The notes beneath the pieces were generated by a model that was given only the letters and a program-made list of their open reading frames with translations, was not told where the DNA came from and made no database searches. The translations under genes and the position numbers were made by a program. A stretch of DNA of 30,242 nucleotides from an uncultured Granulicatella sp. Its GTDB lineage: Bacteria > Bacillota > Bacilli > Lactobacillales > Aerococcaceae. This document shows positions 16,415 through 23,887 of the stretch, piece by piece. The stretch spans positions 1 through 30,242 of the forward strand of contig NZ_CALHIF010000074.1 in assembly GCF_938030755.1 (NCBI RefSeq), in the 5' to 3' direction. How positions within the stretch are numbered: the stretch's first letter is position 1; every line of letters starts with the position of its first letter.

Positions 16415-16801
16415 ATGGGAAAGAAAGTCATTCAAACAGAACAGGCTCCAAAAGCAATCGGGCCTTACTCACAAGGAGTAGCTTATACAGGAGAAACGAT
16501 TGTCGTCTCTGGACAATTACCCATCGTTCCTGAAACAGGGGAGTTTGCAGGAAGTGATATTGTGAGCCAAACGCATCAATCATTGAAAAATATCCGTGCG
16601 ATTTTAGAAAGCGCAGGGGCAGGAATGGATGCGGTCGTATCGGTAACAGTGCTTCTAGCGGACATCAACGATTTTGCACAAATGAATGAAGTGTATGGAG
16701 AATATTTTGCTTCTCCTTATCCAGCACGGATGGCATTTCAAGCAGCGGCTTTACCAAAGAATGCCCTAGTGGAAATCCAAGTGACGGCTGTAAAAGGATA
16801 A
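16415..16801 (+). CDS. ridA: RidA enamine/imine deaminase
   Basis: A 128-residue RidA (YjgF/YER057c/UK114) protein that hydrolyses reactive enamines and imines such as 2-aminoacrylate to keto acids and ammonia. The catalytic Arg105 in PYPARMAF and Glu120 in ALVEIQV are at the same numbers as in the Escherichia coli protein; GPYSQG at 16-21 and VSGQLP are also typical. It functions as a cytosolic trimer. Its AGGAGG begins at the patB stop, so the two genes form one operon with a clear metabolic link. Confidence 0.95.
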   Translation: MGKKVIQTEQAPKAIGPYSQGVAYTGETIVVSGQLPIVPETGEFAGSDIVSQTHQSLKNIRAILESAGAGMDAVVSVTVLLADINDFAQMNEVYGEYFASPYPARMAFQAAALPKNALVEIQVTAVKG

Positions 16802-16817
16802 TATCTATTAAGAATAT

Positions 16818-16850
16818 AGGTACTTGCGTCATAGGCGTGGGTACCTTTTT
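16818..16850 (+). terminator. Terminator after ridA
   Basis: AGGTAC (16818-16823) pairs with GTACCT (16841-16846); the inner part continues with G-T wobbles to an ATA loop, followed by TTTTT. Confidence 0.75.
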
Positions 16851-16923
16851 ATGGGTGTTTTCTTCTAAGAGAAAAAAGGATATGGTAAAATAAATACATA
16901 CATTAGAAAAGAGGGATTGGAAA

Positions 16924-17445
16924 TTGCAAAACGATACTTTTGAAAAAACAAAATCTTGGGCGCTCATCAGTGGTATTTTAGGAGTTATTTGGGGACTTTT
17001 TGTTGGCCTTTCTCCAATTGTGATGGATCCAAAAACTCTTTGGGGGACTATTTTTCTTTTAGTTTATCCACTGGCAGTTGTCAAAGATGGATTCCAAGGG
17101 GAGTTGCTTTATCAACAACAAATTCTGTCAATAGCGATAGCAATGATATGGGTAATATTTTTGATTTCGTGGATGAGTTCCATTTATTATCGTAAGGATA
17201 AACGTGTACCTGGTTGGGTGTCAAAAATGCTTCTCATTGCAGGAATCCTTGGTGCTGCTTCTACGCTACCTTATACTTTTACGATTTTGCGAAGATGGGA
17301 TACTTTCGTTGAAAAATTCACCCCAGTAGGTGGATATCCAGTGCTTCTACTAGCGATGGTTTGTCTTTCAGGAATCCTTGGTGGGATTTCAGGGGTGGGA
17401 TATTTGCTTTCGTTAAAGAAATTTAAATATTCAATTTATAGGTAG
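16924..17445 (+). CDS. Four-helix membrane protein, unknown function
   Basis: A 173-residue integral membrane protein read from the TTG at 16924, supported by AGAGGGA seven bases upstream. Four hydrophobic segments are visible: about residues 13-32 (LISGILGVIWGLFVGLSPIV), 38-50 with 60-83 (ILSIAIAMIWVIFLISWMSSI), 100-122, and 140-165 (VLLLAMVCLSGILGGISGVG). No catalytic motif. The first segment resembles that of the next gene (CGIVGVGSGVLFWLAPIVAL), so the two look like diverged tandem paralogues. The layout recalls small DUF4064-like membrane proteins, but I cannot assign a family with confidence. Confidence 0.7.
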   Translation: MQNDTFEKTKSWALISGILGVIWGLFVGLSPIVMDPKTLWGTIFLLVYPLAVVKDGFQGELLYQQQILSIAIAMIWVIFLISWMSSIYYRKDKRVPGWVSKMLLIAGILGAASTLPYTFTILRRWDTFVEKFTPVGGYPVLLLAMVCLSGILGGISGVGYLLSLKKFKYSIYR

Positions 17446-17491
17446 CAAAGAGAAAATCATTCTCTGATGACAAGAGAGAAGGAGGAGTTGT

Positions 17492-17926
17492 ATGGATCGA
17501 AAAAATTTAGCTCGTTTTTGTGGGATTGTTGGGGTTGGTTCTGGAGTGTTGTTCTGGTTAGCGCCAATTGTCGCTTTAAAACTATCTTTTGTGAACACGG
17601 TGGATGTTTCCTCACAGTTCTTTTGGATTTTGTTGATGCTGAATCTAATCGTTATTTACTTTGGAATCAAAGGGTTTCAAACATTTAAAGGAGATTCAAG
17701 AATCAAAAACGGAGTGCGGATTTTCTATTTGGTCGCAGGTATTCTGATTTTTATGCCGACGTTGCAACAAATTTTGCCAGCCATTCCTTTTTTCCAAATC
17801 ATCCTTACAATTCTGTACTGGATAAGTTTCGGAACATTAGAGATTCTTCCTTATTTTGCGGGAGGGGGTCTATTAATCATCTGTGGAGCGTTCTATTTGG
17901 CTTCACTGAAAGAATGGAAAGAGTAA
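17492..17926 (+). CDS. Four-helix membrane protein, paralogue of the previous gene
   Basis: A 144-residue membrane protein with AGGAGG nine bases before its ATG. Four hydrophobic segments: about residues 8-29, 42-60 (FFWILLMLNLIVIYFGI), 72-102 and 108-138 (ILPYFAGGGLLIICGAFYLASL). It ends in a charged tail KEWKE, similar to LKKFKYSIYR in the upstream protein. It is 46 bases downstream of that gene with only a weak small hairpin between, so they likely share a transcript. Function unknown. Confidence 0.75.
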   Translation: MDRKNLARFCGIVGVGSGVLFWLAPIVALKLSFVNTVDVSSQFFWILLMLNLIVIYFGIKGFQTFKGDSRIKNGVRIFYLVAGILIFMPTLQQILPAIPFFQIILTILYWISFGTLEILPYFAGGGLLIICGAFYLASLKEWKE

Positions 17927-17934
17927 GTGGAAAA

Positions 17935-17962
17935 GGTCTAGAGAGTTTCTCTAGGCTTTTTT
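17935..17962 (+). terminator. Terminator after the membrane protein pair
   Basis: Stem CTAGAGA (17938-17944) with TCTCTAG (17948-17954), a 3-base loop and a T run shortly after. Confidence 0.75.
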
Positions 17963-17975
17963 ATTTTGCATGCTT

Positions 17976-17981
17976 TATAAT
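17976..17981 (+). promoter_or_regulatory. Possible -10 of the flavoprotein gene
   Basis: A perfect TATAAT 30 bases before the start at 18011. No convincing -35 is present, so the element is tentative. Confidence 0.45.
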
Positions 17982-18010
17982 AGTTGGGACAATTAGAATT
18001 GGAGGCAAGT

Positions 18011-19264
18011 ATGAAAGTTATTGTAATTGGCGGTGGAACGAGTGGATTAATGGCTTCAGTCAGTGCAGCGATGCATGGTGCGGAAGTGGTCTTATTGGAG
18101 AAAAATCCAACTTTAGGGAAAAAATTATTGCACACAGGAGGTACACGTTGTAATGTTACCAATCGACGTTCTCCTGAGGAAATCGTGAAACATATTCCGG
18201 GGAATGGACGCTTTTTATACAGTGCCTTTTCTCAATTTGATAATCAAGATATTATCCAATTTTTCGAATCGCGTGGAGTTCGTTTGAAGGAAGAAGATCA
18301 TGGGCGCATGTTTCCTGTGACAGATTCTGCAAAGACGATTTTAGAGACCTTTATTCAAGAAATCAAGAAGCTAGGCGTGCAAGTGCGTACGAATGTCAAA
18401 GTGAAGACAATTCGTATGGGCGAGGGAGCCGTTCAAGCGGTGGAGCTTGATAATGGTGAGCAACTACAGGCCGATGCGGTGATTTTGGCGACCGGTGGTA
18501 AATCGTATCCGAAGACAGGTTCGACTGGAGATGGGTACGGAATTGCTCGTGTTGCAGGGCATACGATTACGCCTCTCTTTGCGACAGAAGTTCCCTTGAC
18601 AAGTAGCGAAGAATTTATTCAAAAAGGAGAGCTTCGAGCACTATCCTTACGAAATGTGGCACTCAGTGTTCTCAATGGGAAAGGAAAAGCGATTGTCACT
18701 CATCAGATGGATATGATTTTCACCCATTTTGGCATTAGCGGTCCAGCAGTGTTACGCTGTTCAAGCTTTGTGCATCAAGTACAAGAAAAGGAAAATAAGA
18801 AAGAAGTTGTGCTGAGTTTAAATGTTTTACCAGACCTCAGCTCGTCAGAACTTGATGCAAAGTTAAAAGGGTTTGTGGAGGAAGCTCCTCTAAAATCAAT
18901 TAAAAATCACCTAAAAGGACTTCTTCCTGAACGGTATGTAGAGTTTTTACTAGCAAAAGTGGGGATAGATGACCAAATGGCTGTCAATCGCATGACGGAG
19001 GCTCAATGGACGGCGGTAAAAGACGGGTTAACGAATTTCCGCTTCACAGTGAATGGGTCTCTCCCAATTGAGAAAGGATTTGTAACGGGTGGAGGAGTGC
19101 ATCTGAAAGAAGTAAATCCGAAAACATTGCAATCGAAATTAACACAAGGGTTATATTTCTGCGGCGAACTGCTAGATATTCATGGCTATACAGGCGGGTA
19201 TAATATCACCACCGCTTTTGTAACAGGCTATGTGGCGGGCATGCACGCCGCTTTTGGTTATTAA
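18011..19264 (+). CDS. BaiN/HI0933-family FAD-dependent oxidoreductase
   Basis: A 417-residue flavoprotein. I chose the ATG at 18011 because GGAGG lies directly upstream (18001-18005) and the dinucleotide-binding fold starts at once: MKVIVIGGGTSGLMASVSAA with GGGTSG at 7-12, then LLEKN at the end of the second strand. Other family marks are the GGTRCNVTNR motif (about residues 44-53), ATGGKSYPKTGSTGDGYGIA, and the C-terminal FAD motif FCGELLDIHGYTGGYNI. The family is described as NAD(P)/FAD-dependent oxidoreductases, including BaiN of bile acid reduction, but in most bacteria the substrate is unknown. It is monocistronic, with its own terminator at 19377. Confidence 0.92.
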   Translation: MKVIVIGGGTSGLMASVSAAMHGAEVVLLEKNPTLGKKLLHTGGTRCNVTNRRSPEEIVKHIPGNGRFLYSAFSQFDNQDIIQFFESRGVRLKEEDHGRMFPVTDSAKTILETFIQEIKKLGVQVRTNVKVKTIRMGEGAVQAVELDNGEQLQADAVILATGGKSYPKTGSTGDGYGIARVAGHTITPLFATEVPLTSSEEFIQKGELRALSLRNVALSVLNGKGKAIVTHQMDMIFTHFGISGPAVLRCSSFVHQVQEKENKKEVVLSLNVLPDLSSSELDAKLKGFVEEAPLKSIKNHLKGLLPERYVEFLLAKVGIDDQMAVNRMTEAQWTAVKDGLTNFRFTVNGSLPIEKGFVTGGGVHLKEVNPKTLQSKLTQGLYFCGELLDIHGYTGGYNITTAFVTGYVAGMHAAFGY

Positions 19265-19376
19265 ATTTCTCTGTTTTAGGCAAGAAAGATCATAAAATAT
19301 TCATAGAGTTCAGGTATAGTTTCTCTATTCCCAAATAAGAATTATTTACTAATAGTAAATAAAACTCTATCCTTTT

Positions 19377-19404
19377 CCTCTCATCTTTGGTGAGAGGTTT
19401 TTTT
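19377..19404 (+). terminator. Terminator after the flavoprotein gene
   Basis: Stem CCTCTCATC / GGTGAGAGG (19377-19385 and 19389-19397) with a 3-base loop and seven Ts. A second perfect hairpin TTATTTACT-AAT-AGTAAATAA at 19342-19362 lies just upstream, without a T run. Confidence 0.88.
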
Positions 19405-19515
19405 GTGGAACTTTTGATTGAAAAGTATTTGAAAGTATTAGATTTTCTAAAAAAGACTGTTTAGAAGAGGTTTTTATGCTAAAATGAACCTATCTGAAAT
19501 TTTGAGGAGTTTGTA

Positions 19516-20226
19516 ATGGCTGAAAAGAAATTAATGGAGAAAGTGTTGCATCAAGTGGTGCGTACCTTTCCAAAAGTAAATATGCCGATGGAATATGTTC
19601 CATATCCAATTCCATACCCACCACTAGCAAAGAGCCGCTTTGAAGTCTTTGTGCATGTGGCGGAGCGCGGGAATGGGCCTCTTGGACATGTAGATATATG
19701 TATTGATGGCTATGTTTATTCGTACGGAAACTATGATGAACGAGATTTGAAATTAGGTGGCTGGATAGCAGAAGGAGTGCTCATCAAAGCACCGCGAGAA
19801 GAGTATATGCTATTTTGTAAGAACCATTATCAAAAAGCGTTACATATTTATTCGATTGCGGTCACTTCTGAGCAAATGGATGACATTCATGCCTACTTAG
19901 AAAAAATATTAGCACCAACAAAGACTTGGGAGCCAACAAGTGAAGCCATTTACTATAATCCAACCTTTGATCGTTTTGAAGAAATGTATGTGTACTTCAT
20001 GGCACAGCAGATGGATACCGTGTTTTATAAATTCAATCGTTCCAAATTCATGACATATAATGGTTGGACTAGAAATTGCTTGAGTTTTGCGGACCACGCT
20101 GCAAAAGTGCTACATGAAAAAACATTGCGGGCTAAAAATATGGTTTTCCCTGCCCAATATCATAAACGTCTTCAAAAACTCTTGAAGAAAAAATCGCCGC
20201 TGATTACAAATTATGAAGTGTACTAA
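19516..20226 (+). CDS. Putative permuted papain-like (NlpC/P60-superfamily) hydrolase
   Basis: A 236-residue soluble protein with no signal peptide. GAGGAG lies six to seven bases before the ATG. I do not recognise the family by name. His58 in LGHVDICIDGYVYSYGNYD sits before a strand, and Cys188 in NGWTRNCLSFADHAAKVL begins a helix. A His-then-Cys order with these surroundings is the layout of circularly permuted papain-like enzymes such as YiiX, LRAT and DUF4105 proteins, which act on amide, ester or lipid bonds. The first 40 residues contain a proline-rich run (PYPIPYPPL). It is monocistronic between terminators. The catalytic assignment is inference. Confidence 0.6.
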   Translation: MAEKKLMEKVLHQVVRTFPKVNMPMEYVPYPIPYPPLAKSRFEVFVHVAERGNGPLGHVDICIDGYVYSYGNYDERDLKLGGWIAEGVLIKAPREEYMLFCKNHYQKALHIYSIAVTSEQMDDIHAYLEKILAPTKTWEPTSEAIYYNPTFDRFEEMYVYFMAQQMDTVFYKFNRSKFMTYNGWTRNCLSFADHAAKVLHEKTLRAKNMVFPAQYHKRLQKLLKKKSPLITNYEVY

Positions 20227-20230
20227 AATT

Positions 20231-20260
20231 AGCTACCTTGGAGTTCCAAGGTAGCTTTTA
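20231..20260 (+). terminator. Terminator after the 19516 gene
   Basis: A perfect 12-bp stem AGCTACCTTGGA / TCCAAGGTAGCT (20231-20242 and 20245-20256) followed by TTTTA. Confidence 0.8.
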
Positions 20261-20304
20261 GTTTGAAAGCGAAAGTGACTAAGAGAATCTTAAACTTTTT
20301 ATTA

Positions 20305-20333
20305 TTGAAAGAGGGAGATTAAATCCGTATACT
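20305..20333 (+). promoter_or_regulatory. Promoter of the DUF6110-metal ATPase operon
   Basis: TTGAAA at 20305-20310 and TATACT at 20328-20333 with a 17-base spacer. The start site would be near 20340, at the left edge of the palindromic operator. Confidence 0.75.
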
Positions 20334-20337
20334 ATAG

Positions 20338-20363
20338 TTAGAATTTAATAATTCTAATTAGAA
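20338..20363. promoter_or_regulatory. Palindromic operator over the start site of the metal ATPase operon
   Basis: TTAGAATT-TAAT-AATTCTAA (20338-20357) is a perfect inverted repeat. It overlaps a second perfect palindrome TTCTAATTAGAA (20352-20363), giving three alternating copies of the half-site TTAGAA. It covers +1 to about +24, a classical repressor position. It does not match the CopY (TACANNTGTA) or AdcR consensus; a metal-responsive Fur/Zur, MntR or ArsR-type repressor is possible. Confidence 0.6.
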
Positions 20364-20381
20364 AAAATGGAGGTAATAATA

Positions 20382-20660
20382 ATGATTAAAGAACTTGTAA
20401 GTTTAGGAAAGTTTGCTAAAAAATCAGGTGTATTTGCGGGAGGAGTTTTATTTGGATCGTTAGGATTAAAACTATTAGCGAGCAAAGAAGCAAAACATGT
20501 ATATGCTAAAGCAGTCGCTACTTCTTATAAATTAAAAGATGGTATTGATGCAACCGTTTCTACTGTAAAACAACATGCAGATGATGTTTTAGAAGAAGCA
20601 AAAGACTTATATGCTGAAGAAAAAAATGCACAATTAGTAGTAGAAACTAGTGAAAAATAA
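20382..20660 (+). CDS. DUF6110 family small protein
   Basis: A 92-residue protein. The ATG at 20382 (MIKELVSLGKFAKK) has GGAGG eight bases upstream; the earlier ATG at 20367 overlaps that site. An N-terminal glycine-rich hydrophobic helix (about residues 12-30, SGVFAGGVLFGSLGLKLLAS) is followed by a long charged helix ending EEKNAQLVVETSEK. This matches the DUF6110 pattern and resembles mycobacterial PacL/DUF1490 proteins, which sit beside CtpC-like ATPases and help metal efflux. Its stop overlaps the ATPase start (TAATG), so the two are made together. A helper or metal-delivery role is inference from that analogy. Confidence 0.8.
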   Translation: MIKELVSLGKFAKKSGVFAGGVLFGSLGLKLLASKEAKHVYAKAVATSYKLKDGIDATVSTVKQHADDVLEEAKDLYAEEKNAQLVVETSEK

Positions 20661-22714
20661 TGAAGTTTATTATTAAGCATCAATCGAACTCTAGAGTGCG
20701 ACTAGAGCTCCCTTTTACCTGTCCGTATTCGGTACAAATGTATTTAGAGGAATTAGCTTGCACAGTCCCAGGTATTGAAAAACTGCACTTTTATAAAGAT
20801 TTAAAGCATGTAGGAGTGTATTTTTCTCAAGGGAAAGATCAACAGGTTCAAAGTTTTTTATCTTTGATTCAAATGGAGAAAGTAATTGAAAAACAAAACG
20901 AAGTCGAGTGGCTAGTCCCTTCTTCGCCATATGATATTATTTCAACGCATCTCTATAGAAGAATGCTTTCAAAAGTCCTTCTTCCAACACCTATTCGTAT
21001 GGGATGGATACTTCTGAAAATGGTGAAGTTTGGAAAGGCTGCTTTCCAATCAATTTGTGAGAAAAAACTTTCTATGAGTTTACTCGATTTTGTGGCTATA
21101 GCGACTTCTGCAGCGATGGGAGACCATAAAACTGCTGATATGATTATGTTCTTATTGAATTTAGGAGACGATTTAGATGATTGGTCCCAAAAGAAATCCA
21201 TTGAAGAACTTGAAAAGAATTTAACGAATAATATTTACGAAATATGGATTGAAAAAGAGGGCGAGCGCTTCAAGAAAATGAGTAATCATGTTGAAGTAGG
21301 AGATATCTTCGTTGCTACAGAAGGACAAGAAATTTACTTTGACGGAAGAGTTGTCAATGGAAGAGGATACTTAAATGAAAGCTCCCTAACTGGCGAGTCT
21401 TTCCCTATTTCTAAGAAAATTGGAGATAATGTCTATGCTAATACAGTCGTTGAACATGGGGAGTTACTTGTTGAGGTAACAAATAAACAACAGAATTTAC
21501 GCTTGCAGCAAATCGTTCAGCTGATTAAATCGAGTGAATTCCATCAATCAAAACAACAAAAGCAATTAATGGAAAAAGCAGATGGATTAGTGAAATATAA
21601 TTTCATAGGGATGGCGTTGACGTATCTATTCACGCGCTCCTTTTCTAAAGCACTCACTTTCCTATTAGTGGATTATTCCTGTGCGTTAAAATTATCTTCA
21701 CCAGCTACTTATTTAACAGCCATTAAAGCAGCTTCTAATCAAGGGATTGTGATTAAAGGATCTAATTCGTTAGATGAATATGCGCAAGTCGATACTTTTG
21801 TTTTTGATAAAACAGGAACATTGACAACTGGAATTCCAAAAATTCAACGAATTATTGCGTATGAAGGATATGATGATGCGGAAGTTTTACGAATTGCAGC
21901 TTGTTTGGAAGAACATATTTACCATCCAATTGCGACGGCTGTTGTTAAGAAAGCAGAAGATGAGGGAATTGAACATGAAGAAATGCATGGGAAATTAACG
22001 CACGTAGCTTCAAAAGGAATCGTCTCATCGATTGATGGAAAAAGAGTGGTCATTGGTAGTCTAGAATTACTAGAAGAAGAACAAACTTTTATTTCAGAAC
22101 AACAGAAGAAAGTCATAGAAGAATATAGTCAAATGTTTAATTTGCTCTATCTAAGTTACGATGGAAAATTAATTGCTATTTTCCTTATTGATACTCCATT
22201 AAGAGAAGAAGCGATTGCATTATTGAAAGAGTTAAAAGAAAAAGGAAAACAAATTGTACTTCTTACAGGAGATACACAAAAACGTACAGAGACGATTTGT
22301 TCGCTGATTCCATTTGACAGAGTCTATACACAAGTGAAACCAGAACAAAAGCATCAAGTAATTGAACAGCTTCAAGAGGAAGGCCATCATGTTTTGATGA
22401 TTGGAGACGGAATTAATGATTCTGCTGCACTGTCCCTTGCAAATGTAGGTGTTGTTATGGCGGGTGCTTCAGATATCGCTCGTCAAGCCAGCGATATCCT
22501 ATTCTTAAATGAACAATTGACAGGACTACATGTGTTAGATACGATTACGGATCAATTAAATCATCAATTGGATTTGAATTTAAAAAATACAGTAGGAATT
22601 AATTCTTTCTTGATGGGGTTAGGGCTAATCGATGTGTTATCCCCAAGTGTTTTGGCAGTATTGCATAATGTGACAACCACTTTTATTATTGGAAAGAGTT
22701 TGACATATATTTAA
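20660..22714 (+). CDS. P1B-type heavy-metal ATPase, CtpC-like
   Basis: A 684-residue P-type ATPase. Residues 1-80 form an HMA-like domain without a CxxC pair. Membrane segments follow near 100-170, then the actuator domain with TGES at 244-247, membrane segments near 312-355, the phosphorylation motif DKTGT at 383-387, and GDGINDSAAL near 580-590. The intramembrane motif is SCALKLSSP (Cys341) instead of the CPC or CPx of copper, zinc and cadmium pumps. This type, with its DUF6110 partner, resembles CtpC, reported as a manganese or zinc pump; which metal applies here cannot be read. A palindromic operator controls the operon. It should export metal to limit toxicity or supply exported enzymes. 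Confidence 0.9.
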   Translation: MKFIIKHQSNSRVRLELPFTCPYSVQMYLEELACTVPGIEKLHFYKDLKHVGVYFSQGKDQQVQSFLSLIQMEKVIEKQNEVEWLVPSSPYDIISTHLYRRMLSKVLLPTPIRMGWILLKMVKFGKAAFQSICEKKLSMSLLDFVAIATSAAMGDHKTADMIMFLLNLGDDLDDWSQKKSIEELEKNLTNNIYEIWIEKEGERFKKMSNHVEVGDIFVATEGQEIYFDGRVVNGRGYLNESSLTGESFPISKKIGDNVYANTVVEHGELLVEVTNKQQNLRLQQIVQLIKSSEFHQSKQQKQLMEKADGLVKYNFIGMALTYLFTRSFSKALTFLLVDYSCALKLSSPATYLTAIKAASNQGIVIKGSNSLDEYAQVDTFVFDKTGTLTTGIPKIQRIIAYEGYDDAEVLRIAACLEEHIYHPIATAVVKKAEDEGIEHEEMHGKLTHVASKGIVSSIDGKRVVIGSLELLEEEQTFISEQQKKVIEEYSQMFNLLYLSYDGKLIAIFLIDTPLREEAIALLKELKEKGKQIVLLTGDTQKRTETICSLIPFDRVYTQVKPEQKHQVIEQLQEEGHHVLMIGDGINDSAALSLANVGVVMAGASDIARQASDILFLNEQLTGLHVLDTITDQLNHQLDLNLKNTVGINSFLMGLGLIDVLSPSVLAVLHNVTTTFIIGKSLTYI

Positions 22715-22720
22715 AAATAA

Positions 22721-22746
22721 AAGCAAGGTGAATTCACCTTGCTTTT
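22721..22746. terminator. Terminator after the metal ATPase
   Basis: A perfect 22-base palindrome (AGCAAGGTGAA/TTCACCTTGCT) followed by TTTTT on the plus strand; the minus side also has T-rich sequence, so it may work both ways. Confidence 0.85.
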
Positions 22747-22801
22747 TATGTTGAAAAATAGTGGTTATAAATGATTATTTTTACATTCTGAAGTTGAACT
22801 C

Positions 22802-22900
22802 GACATCGCAGAAATGGCGTGCGTTTCCCGAAACATCCGCACGGTCTGATAGACCGTTTACGTTGTTTCGGTCCAACGTTCCATTTCTAAGCGCGATGTC
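22802..22900. repeat. Nested palindromic element between convergent genes
   Basis: Ordered complementary blocks: GACATCGC (22802-22809) with GCGATGTC (22893-22900), AAATGG with CCATTT, CCGAAACA with TGTTTCGG, and at the tip ACGGTCT-GAT-AGACCGT (22841-22857). Internal loops of 4-10 bases separate the blocks. It is GC-richer than its surroundings and unlike families 1 and 2. It lies between the ATPase terminator and the end of the VanY gene, so it could terminate the VanY transcript. It may be a mobile hairpin element. Confidence 0.75.
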
Positions 22901-22910
22901 TCGTATCCTG

Positions 22911-23681
22911 TTATTCATAATCTCCGCCAGGCACTCCGTAGTATTCTTCAAGAGAAAGGCCAGAGTTATAGATGTCCGTTGCTTTGTTGCCGACATAGCG
23001 CAAATGCCAGGCTTCGGCTTGGTATCCAGTGATGGCTTCTTTTCCAACTTGGAATCGGATAATAAATCCATACTCATGGGCGTGAGTGTGGAGCCAGTCG
23101 ATGGCGTCCTTATTTTCTTCCCCGTCTAGTAAGTTCCCTGTCGTATCTAGGAGATCAAAGGCTAGTCCTGTTTGGTGTTCACTGTAACCTGGTCTAGCTG
23201 AGTAAGTATCTGCAGCGACTTGTCCTTCACGAGCGACATAATTGTTATAGAGTTGTTCTTGATATTCGTAGGAACGATATCCGCTATAAACATCACTAAT
23301 CGGATATTCCAGTTCTTGCATTTTCTGAATGAGTTTCTTCACCTGTGCCCTGGCTGTAGGGTCTTCTCCCGGAGCGTAAGTTGAAGGAAGAGCGTGTTTC
23401 TTATTGACCACCATCTGATAGCCTAAAGTAACATCCGCCATCCCGTTCCCTTGAGAGGCCTGTTGTTTTTCTGTGGTTGCTTCCTTGGTAGAGGATTCTT
23501 CAGAGGAAGCTTCCGTGCTAGTAACAGTCGTTTTTCCCGTTGTCGTTGTGTCAGTAGTCGTGATATTTGTTGTTTGCGTAGAGGTTGATTGAGAGGCCGT
23601 AGTTTCGTTCGGATTGTTTTTTTGCGAGCAACCAAGAAGAACTAGACTCAGTGCAACCGCCGATAACAGTTCTTTTTTCAC
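22911..23681 (-). CDS. VanY/LdcB-type D-alanyl-D-alanine (or L,D-) carboxypeptidase lipoprotein
   Basis: A 256-residue zinc peptidase of the M15B group that trims peptidoglycan stem peptides outside the cell. I prefer the GTG start at 23681 (VKKELLSAVALSLVLLGC) because AAGGA stands eight bases upstream; the ATG at 23690 is an alternative. The lipobox LLGC puts the lipidated residue at Cys18. A Thr/Ser-rich linker (about residues 24-76) follows, then the catalytic domain: SGYRSYEYQEQLYNNY, SEHQTGLAFD with zinc ligands His169 and Asp176, and EAWHLRYVG with catalytic Glu223 and ligand His226. It is divergent from guaB. Together with dacA the window holds two wall-trimming enzymes of different mechanism. 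Confidence 0.93.
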   Translation of the reverse strand: MKKELLSAVALSLVLLGCSQKNNPNETTASQSTSTQTTNITTTDTTTTGKTTVTSTEASSEESSTKEATTEKQQASQGNGMADVTLGYQMVVNKKHALPSTYAPGEDPTARAQVKKLIQKMQELEYPISDVYSGYRSYEYQEQLYNNYVAREGQVAADTYSARPGYSEHQTGLAFDLLDTTGNLLDGEENKDAIDWLHTHAHEYGFIIRFQVGKEAITGYQAEAWHLRYVGNKATDIYNSGLSLEEYYGVPGGDYE

Positions 23682-23708
23682 GCGAATCATCCTTTCCTTG
23701 TTACTAAT

Positions 23709-23717
23709 AGTGTAGCA
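23709..23717 (-). promoter_or_regulatory. Possible extended -10 of the VanY gene
   Basis: On the minus strand TGCTACACT forms a TGn-extended -10 about 28 bases before the GTG start. No good -35 is seen. Confidence 0.4.
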
Positions 23718-23765
23718 CAATCTATGAGGAGTGAGAGGAAAATTTTTAAAAAATTAATGTTTAAA

Positions 23766-23778
23766 AAATACGAACAAT
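23766..23778 (+). promoter_or_regulatory. Candidate PurBox upstream of guaB
   Basis: AAATACGAACAAT matches the Firmicute PurBox AWWWCCGAACWWT at 12 of 13 positions. It lies about 85 bases upstream of the inferred guaB start site, an activator-type position as for PurR in Lactococcus. No good second, inverted box was found nearby. Confidence 0.5.
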
Positions 23779-23823
23779 GAAATGTAAAACTTTTATGATT
23801 GGCGAGAAAAAATGTGAAAAAGC

Positions 23824-23851
23824 TTGCATTTTGCCGAAAAAATGGTATATT
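23824..23851 (+). promoter_or_regulatory. guaB promoter
   Basis: TTGCAT at 23824-23829 and TATATT at 23846-23851 with a 16-base spacer and a TGG extension before the -10. The start codon is about 30 bases from the expected start site, so there is no long leader. Confidence 0.7.
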
Positions 23852-23887
23852 ATTCGTTAATAAATTTAATCACTGGAGGTTTGTGCG

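Noticed and set aside
19445..19466. TTCTAAA-N8-TTTAGAA dyad upstream of the 19516 gene, with the same half-site as the metal ATPase operator.
   Set aside because: The spacing differs from the metal operator, the half-site is AT-rich and short, and the downstream gene has no evident metal link. Kept only as a possible coincidence.
23741..23755. AATTTTTAAAAAATT between the VanY gene and guaB matches the CodY consensus at 13 of 15 positions.
   Set aside because: It lacks the central C and G, lies in a homopolymer-rich AT stretch where such matches arise by chance, and neither neighbour is a typical CodY target.
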